A DNA stretch of 7,893 nucleotides from Alectryocaccomicrobium faecavium (GTDB lineage: Bacteria > Bacillota > Clostridia > Christensenellales > Aristaeellaceae), in assembly GCA_018713425.1 (NCBI GenBank), contig DVOT01000239.1, positions 1 to 7,893 of the forward strand, given 5' to 3'. The position numbers and the translations under genes are program-made. Below are positions 5,352-7,893 of this stretch, in pieces. The number at the start of each line of letters is the position of its first letter. The first letter of the stretch is position 1. The notes below the pieces were generated by a model, which was given only the letters and a program-made list of their open reading frames with translations, was not told the DNA's origin and searched no databases.

Positions 5352-6751
5352 TGCAGCGGATACAGTTCCACGGAAGCCTGTTGTTGGCCCTCCTGCTGGC
5401 CTTCATGGCCTGCGCGCCGGCCGCGCTGGCGGCGGAAGAGCCGCAAACCAGTTTGCCGCCGTCCCCCGCGGCTTCGGCAGAGGCTACGCCCATGCCCGCG
5501 CTGGAAGCACCGCGCAATATCCTGCCCAAACAAGAGCAGGATGGCGAAGGCGCGCCCACAGTCCCGGCGGAAACGCCCTATCTCTCCTCCAGCGCTACGC
5601 CTTCCCCGCAGCCAGAAACGGCCAGCCCCACGCCTGCGCCTTCCGCGCCGCCAACTTCTCCCGCGGCCTCTCTTGTCCCAGCGACTCCTTCGCCCAGTTT
5701 GGCGCCTTCCACCCCGCAGCCCACTGCGCAGGAAATTCCCGTTTCCATCACCGCTGTCAGCGCGCAGTACACCTGCGTCTATGGCGAGTCTTTTTCCTTT
5801 GGCGCGCGGGATCTCCTGGTGAACGGCATGCCGATGGAAGCCTGGGCCAACGAAACGGACACGGCCAACCGCGCCCGCTTTGTCAACGCTCTTTTGGCAG
5901 GCATCGCGTACGACGGTTCCCTCTCCACGCCCATATTGCCGGGCGTCTATTCCATCGCCGCGCCCGCCTGCAAGGCCGGGGGATACGCCAGCGCTTCCGT
6001 GCCAGTGGCCACGCTCTCCATCGAAAGAAAACCCGTAAGCCTGCTGGTACAGGGAAATTGGCGGCTGCGTTTCACTGGGAAGGCGCTGTCCATACCCACA
6101 AACGCTTGCACCTTTGCTTCCGGCAACAGTACGCCCCTCAAGGACGCTGAAATCGCTCTACTGCTAGATGCCTGCCGTTTTTCCGTGGCGGAAGGAAAAA
6201 CGCTAAAGGACGCGGGCAAATACACCATACACGTTTCTCTGGAAGAAAGCGCGGCGCAACTGTACGCGCTATCCGCCAACACGCTTACCCTTACGATACA
6301 AAAAGCCGCCGCGCCTCTGTTGCCCAGCCAGGAGATCGCTCCGCTCGCAGGGCGCGAAACGGAATACCAACTGGATCTTGCCGCCTTGCTGCCCGCCGGT
6401 TGCGGCGCATTCTCCGCCGCTTTGGCGGAAAGCAGCGATGGCCTAACGGCGTTTTCCTTCGACGCAGCAACGGGCCTTTGCACATATAGCGTGCTGCCCC
6501 AAAGCACCGCGCCAGACGCCTTCGCGTTGCGAATCTCCATGGAGAATTACGCGGACGCCACCCTACATATTGACGTTTTGCCCGTCGCGCGCGTCCAGAG
6601 CGGCATCGATGGCATATGGCTCGAAGCCGTGGCCATGGGCGCAATCAGCGAATATCTTTTCCAGAATGACGCGGTAAAGCGCGCAATTTGCGCCGCCATC
6701 GCTCCTGCGGACGATGCCAACGCGACCGGTGACAGCGTGGAGCGCCCCTAA
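5351..6751 (+). CDS. Secreted protein with Pro/Ser/Thr linker and Ig-like domains
   Basis: The protein has 466 residues. Residues 1-27 are a signal peptide (hydrophobic core 9-20, probable cleavage after ALA at 25-27). Residues 29-127 are low-complexity, rich in Pro, Ala, Ser and Thr with repeated TPSP-type units, a likely extended and possibly glycosylated spacer. Three beta-sandwich-like regions then follow by eye: about 129-228 (VYGESFSF near the start, GVYSI at 198-202, ending in LSIERKPVSL) and 229-318 (FTGKAL, LKDAGKYTIHV, ending in LTLTIQKA) resemble MBG-type Ig-like repeats, and 322-412 (FSFDAATGLCTYSV) resembles a putative Ig/cadherin-like unit. There is no LPXTG, transmembrane anchor or choline-binding repeat, so it appears to be released or bound by contacts. 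The mature part has seven cysteines (142, 207, 253, 275, 351, 377, 447). The ATG at 5351 was chosen because it begins the signal peptide; the in-frame ATG at 5270 adds 27 unlike residues. The ribosome site is weak, and no clear promoter or terminator is visible. Confidence 0.8.
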   Translation: MQRIQFHGSLLLALLLAFMACAPAALAAEEPQTSLPPSPAASAEATPMPALEAPRNILPKQEQDGEGAPTVPAETPYLSSSATPSPQPETASPTPAPSAPPTSPAASLVPATPSPSLAPSTPQPTAQEIPVSITAVSAQYTCVYGESFSFGARDLLVNGMPMEAWANETDTANRARFVNALLAGIAYDGSLSTPILPGVYSIAAPACKAGGYASASVPVATLSIERKPVSLLVQGNWRLRFTGKALSIPTNACTFASGNSTPLKDAEIALLLDACRFSVAEGKTLKDAGKYTIHVSLEESAAQLYALSANTLTLTIQKAAAPLLPSQEIAPLAGRETEYQLDLAALLPAGCGAFSAALAESSDGLTAFSFDAATGLCTYSVLPQSTAPDAFALRISMENYADATLHIDVLPVARVQSGIDGIWLEAVAMGAISEYLFQNDAVKRAICAAIAPADDANATGDSVERP

Positions 6752-6771
6752 GGTCAACCGTCAGCCAAAAT

Positions 6772-6800
6772 TTGACAAAATTGCGCCCGCATGCTATAAT
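6772..6800 (+). promoter_or_regulatory. Perfect consensus sigma-A promoter of the GH18 gene
   Basis: TTGACA (6772-6777) and TATAAT (6795-6800) are both exact and separated by 17 bases, the ideal spacing, with an extended -10 TGC directly before TATAAT (6792-6794). Transcription should start near 6807, giving a leader of about 74 bases. The promoter begins 20 bases after the stop of the preceding gene. Confidence 0.9.
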
Positions 6801-6815
6801 TTTGCCAGCATCCAA

Positions 6816-6841
6816 GCGCCGCGCCCCTTAGGACGCGGCGC
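6816..6841 (+). promoter_or_regulatory. GC-rich hairpin in the 5' leader of the GH18 gene
   Basis: GCGCCGCG (6816-6823) and CGCGGCGC (6834-6841) are perfect 8-bp complements around a 10-base loop that can add two further C-G pairs (6825-6826 with 6831-6832). It lies about 9 bases after the expected transcription start and 25 bases before the ribosome site. It is followed by AAATTATACTT, not a T-run, so it is not a good terminator. It could stabilise the mRNA 5' end or bind a regulator. Confidence 0.55.
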
Positions 6842-6880
6842 AAATTATACTTCCCGGCAATTATGGAAAGGATGGTCTTT

Positions 6881-7893
6881 ATGCACAATCGCCTGACCCT
6901 GGGCTATATGACCGATAAAGCGCTCAAGAGCGTTTCCCACGAAGACGCCAACGCGCTCACGCACATCAACCTCGCCTTCGGCGTGATTCGCGACGGTTTG
7001 CTGGACATGAGCCGCTTGCCGAACATCCGGGAAATCGACCGCATCCGCGATTACAACGCCACGCTCAAAATCGTCCTTTCCATCGGCGGCTGGGGTGCGG
7101 GCGGCTTTTCCCCCATGGTCGGGCGAGAAGATCGCCGCGCGGCGTTCATCGAATCGTGCGCAAAGGCCGTGCAAACCTATGGGCTGGATGGCATCGATAT
7201 CGATTGGGAATATCCCTGCCTCGATTGGGCGGGCATCGAGAGCGCTCCCCAGGATAAGGAGAATTTTTCTCTGCTGCTGGAAGGCCTGCGCGGCGCGCTG
7301 GGCGCGCACAAAATCGTCTCCATCGCGGCGGGCGCCGGGCACTATTTTGTGGAAAACACGCAGATGGAACGCGTGGCGAAAGCCTGCTCCTATGTGCAAC
7401 TGATGACCTATGACCTGCGCTCGGGCTTCGAGCGGGAGGCCGGGCACCACACCAACCTGTTTCCCACCCCTGGCGACCGCCTGAACGGCAGCGTGCAAGC
7501 CAGCGTGGAAGATTTTGCCGCCGCGGGCGTGCCCAAGGATAAAATCGTGATCGGCGCGGCGTTCTATTCCCGCCGTTGGGATGGCGTGCCCGACGTGAAC
7601 CACGGCCTTTTCCAAACAGCCGCCACCACCGGACAACATGGGCCAGGGTATACCGATCTCTACGACGAGTACATCAACAAAAATGGCTTCGTGCGCTATT
7701 GGGACGATGCCGCGAAAGCGCCCTATCTGTTCAACGGCAGCACGTTCATCAGCTACGACGATCCGGAATCCATCCGCCTGAAGTGCGCGTACCTGAAGAA
7801 AGAAGGCTTACTGGGCATCATGTACTGGGAGCATAGCTGCGATCCCTCCCGCCGCCTACTCACCGCCATGGCAGACGCCATGTTGCACGCATA
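6881..7893 (+). CDS. Cytoplasmic GH18 family glycoside hydrolase (chitinase-like)
   Basis: Predicted to cleave beta-1,4 bonds next to N-acetylglucosamine, with the substrate's N-acetyl group assisting catalysis (GH18, retaining). The 337 visible residues make a single TIM-barrel domain. Diagnostic motifs: KIVLSIGGW (63-71), corresponding to SxGG; DGIDIDWEYP (103-112), holding the DxxDxDxE signature with Asp106, Asp108 and catalytic acid Glu110; QLMTYD (173-178); and the closing GIMYWEHS (312-319), whose Trp316 normally lines the -1 subsite. All key residues are present, so it should be active. There is no signal peptide, transmembrane segment or carbohydrate-binding module, so it should act on internalised or internal sugars unless exported another way. 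The ATG follows AAAGGA (6867-6872) by 8 bases. The last two bases of the window are TA, probably the first two of a TAA or TAG stop, so the gene seems complete but for one base. It has its own strong promoter. Natural substrate (chitin oligomers or wall glycans) is unknown. Confidence 0.92.
   Translation, partial: MHNRLTLGYMTDKALKSVSHEDANALTHINLAFGVIRDGLLDMSRLPNIREIDRIRDYNATLKIVLSIGGWGAGGFSPMVGREDRRAAFIESCAKAVQTYGLDGIDIDWEYPCLDWAGIESAPQDKENFSLLLEGLRGALGAHKIVSIAAGAGHYFVENTQMERVAKACSYVQLMTYDLRSGFEREAGHHTNLFPTPGDRLNGSVQASVEDFAAAGVPKDKIVIGAAFYSRRWDGVPDVNHGLFQTAATTGQHGPGYTDLYDEYINKNGFVRYWDDAAKAPYLFNGSTFISYDDPESIRLKCAYLKKEGLLGIMYWEHSCDPSRRLLTAMADAMLHA

Noticed and set aside
5286..5353. Possible tRNA, suggested by the T-arm-like GGTTCGAACC at 5341-5350
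   Set aside because: No acceptor stem, D-arm or anticodon stem of suitable geometry surrounds it, and the ATG of a signal-peptide protein follows at once.
6753..6776. GTCAA...TTGAC inverted repeat after the Ig-like gene, considered as its terminator
   Set aside because: Five-base arms with a 14-base loop and no following T-tract; the right arm is simply the -35 hexamer of the next promoter.
6845..7639. 264-codon minus-strand open frame opposite the GH18 gene
   Set aside because: Antisense shadow; the GH18 active-site motifs fix the coding strand.

Overview
The window reads as chromosomal DNA from a GC-rich (by eye near 60%) member of the Bacillota, most likely a Clostridia lineage. Three things suggest this: a Bacillus/Clostridium-type PurR repressor (PRPP-sensing, with a PurBox in front of it), a MurC of the form I associate with Clostridia (a Cys-Glu-Ala-Cys-Glu stretch and DYGHNPTE in place of the usual EADESD and DYGHHPTE), and strong AGGAGG-type ribosome sites. 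No mobile element, CRISPR array, rRNA or tRNA is visible. I cannot name a genus.

Layout. The left edge holds the 5' part of purR on the minus strand (1-733; its last residues lie outside the window). A roughly 200-base divergent region (734-932) carries a purR promoter overlapped by a near-perfect PurBox, and a murC promoter built on a tandem 10-bp repeat. On the plus strand follow four tightly packed genes that look like one operon: murC (933-2333), an XRE-HTH/cupin regulator starting on the base after the murC stop (2334-2888), an acyl-CoA synthetase of the AMP-forming superfamily (2903-4555), and a small lipoprotein overlapping it by 4 bases (4552-5166). A long intrinsic terminator (5183-5228) ends this group. 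Two more plus-strand genes follow: a secreted protein with a long Pro/Ser/Thr linker and Ig-like domains (5351-6751), and a cytoplasmic GH18 glycosidase (6881 to the right edge) behind a perfect sigma-A promoter and a leader with a GC-rich hairpin. The GH18 gene stops being visible one base before its probable stop codon.

How the genes may fit together. PurR links purine/PRPP status to its regulon and appears to control itself. MurC adds L-Ala to UDP-MurNAc in peptidoglycan precursor synthesis. The regulator and CoA ligase form a pair in which the cupin may sense a small carboxylate or its CoA product, but the substrate cannot be read from sequence. The lipoprotein and the Ig-like protein are both extracytoplasmic, with similar Thr/Pro-rich tethers. 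The main points of interest are the PurBox, the unusual promoter repeat that could be the operator of the downstream HTH-cupin, a Gly-to-Leu change in a core motif of the CoA ligase, a terminator with a competing fold, and a GH18 enzyme without an export signal. Nothing here is clearly a new defence or mobile system.
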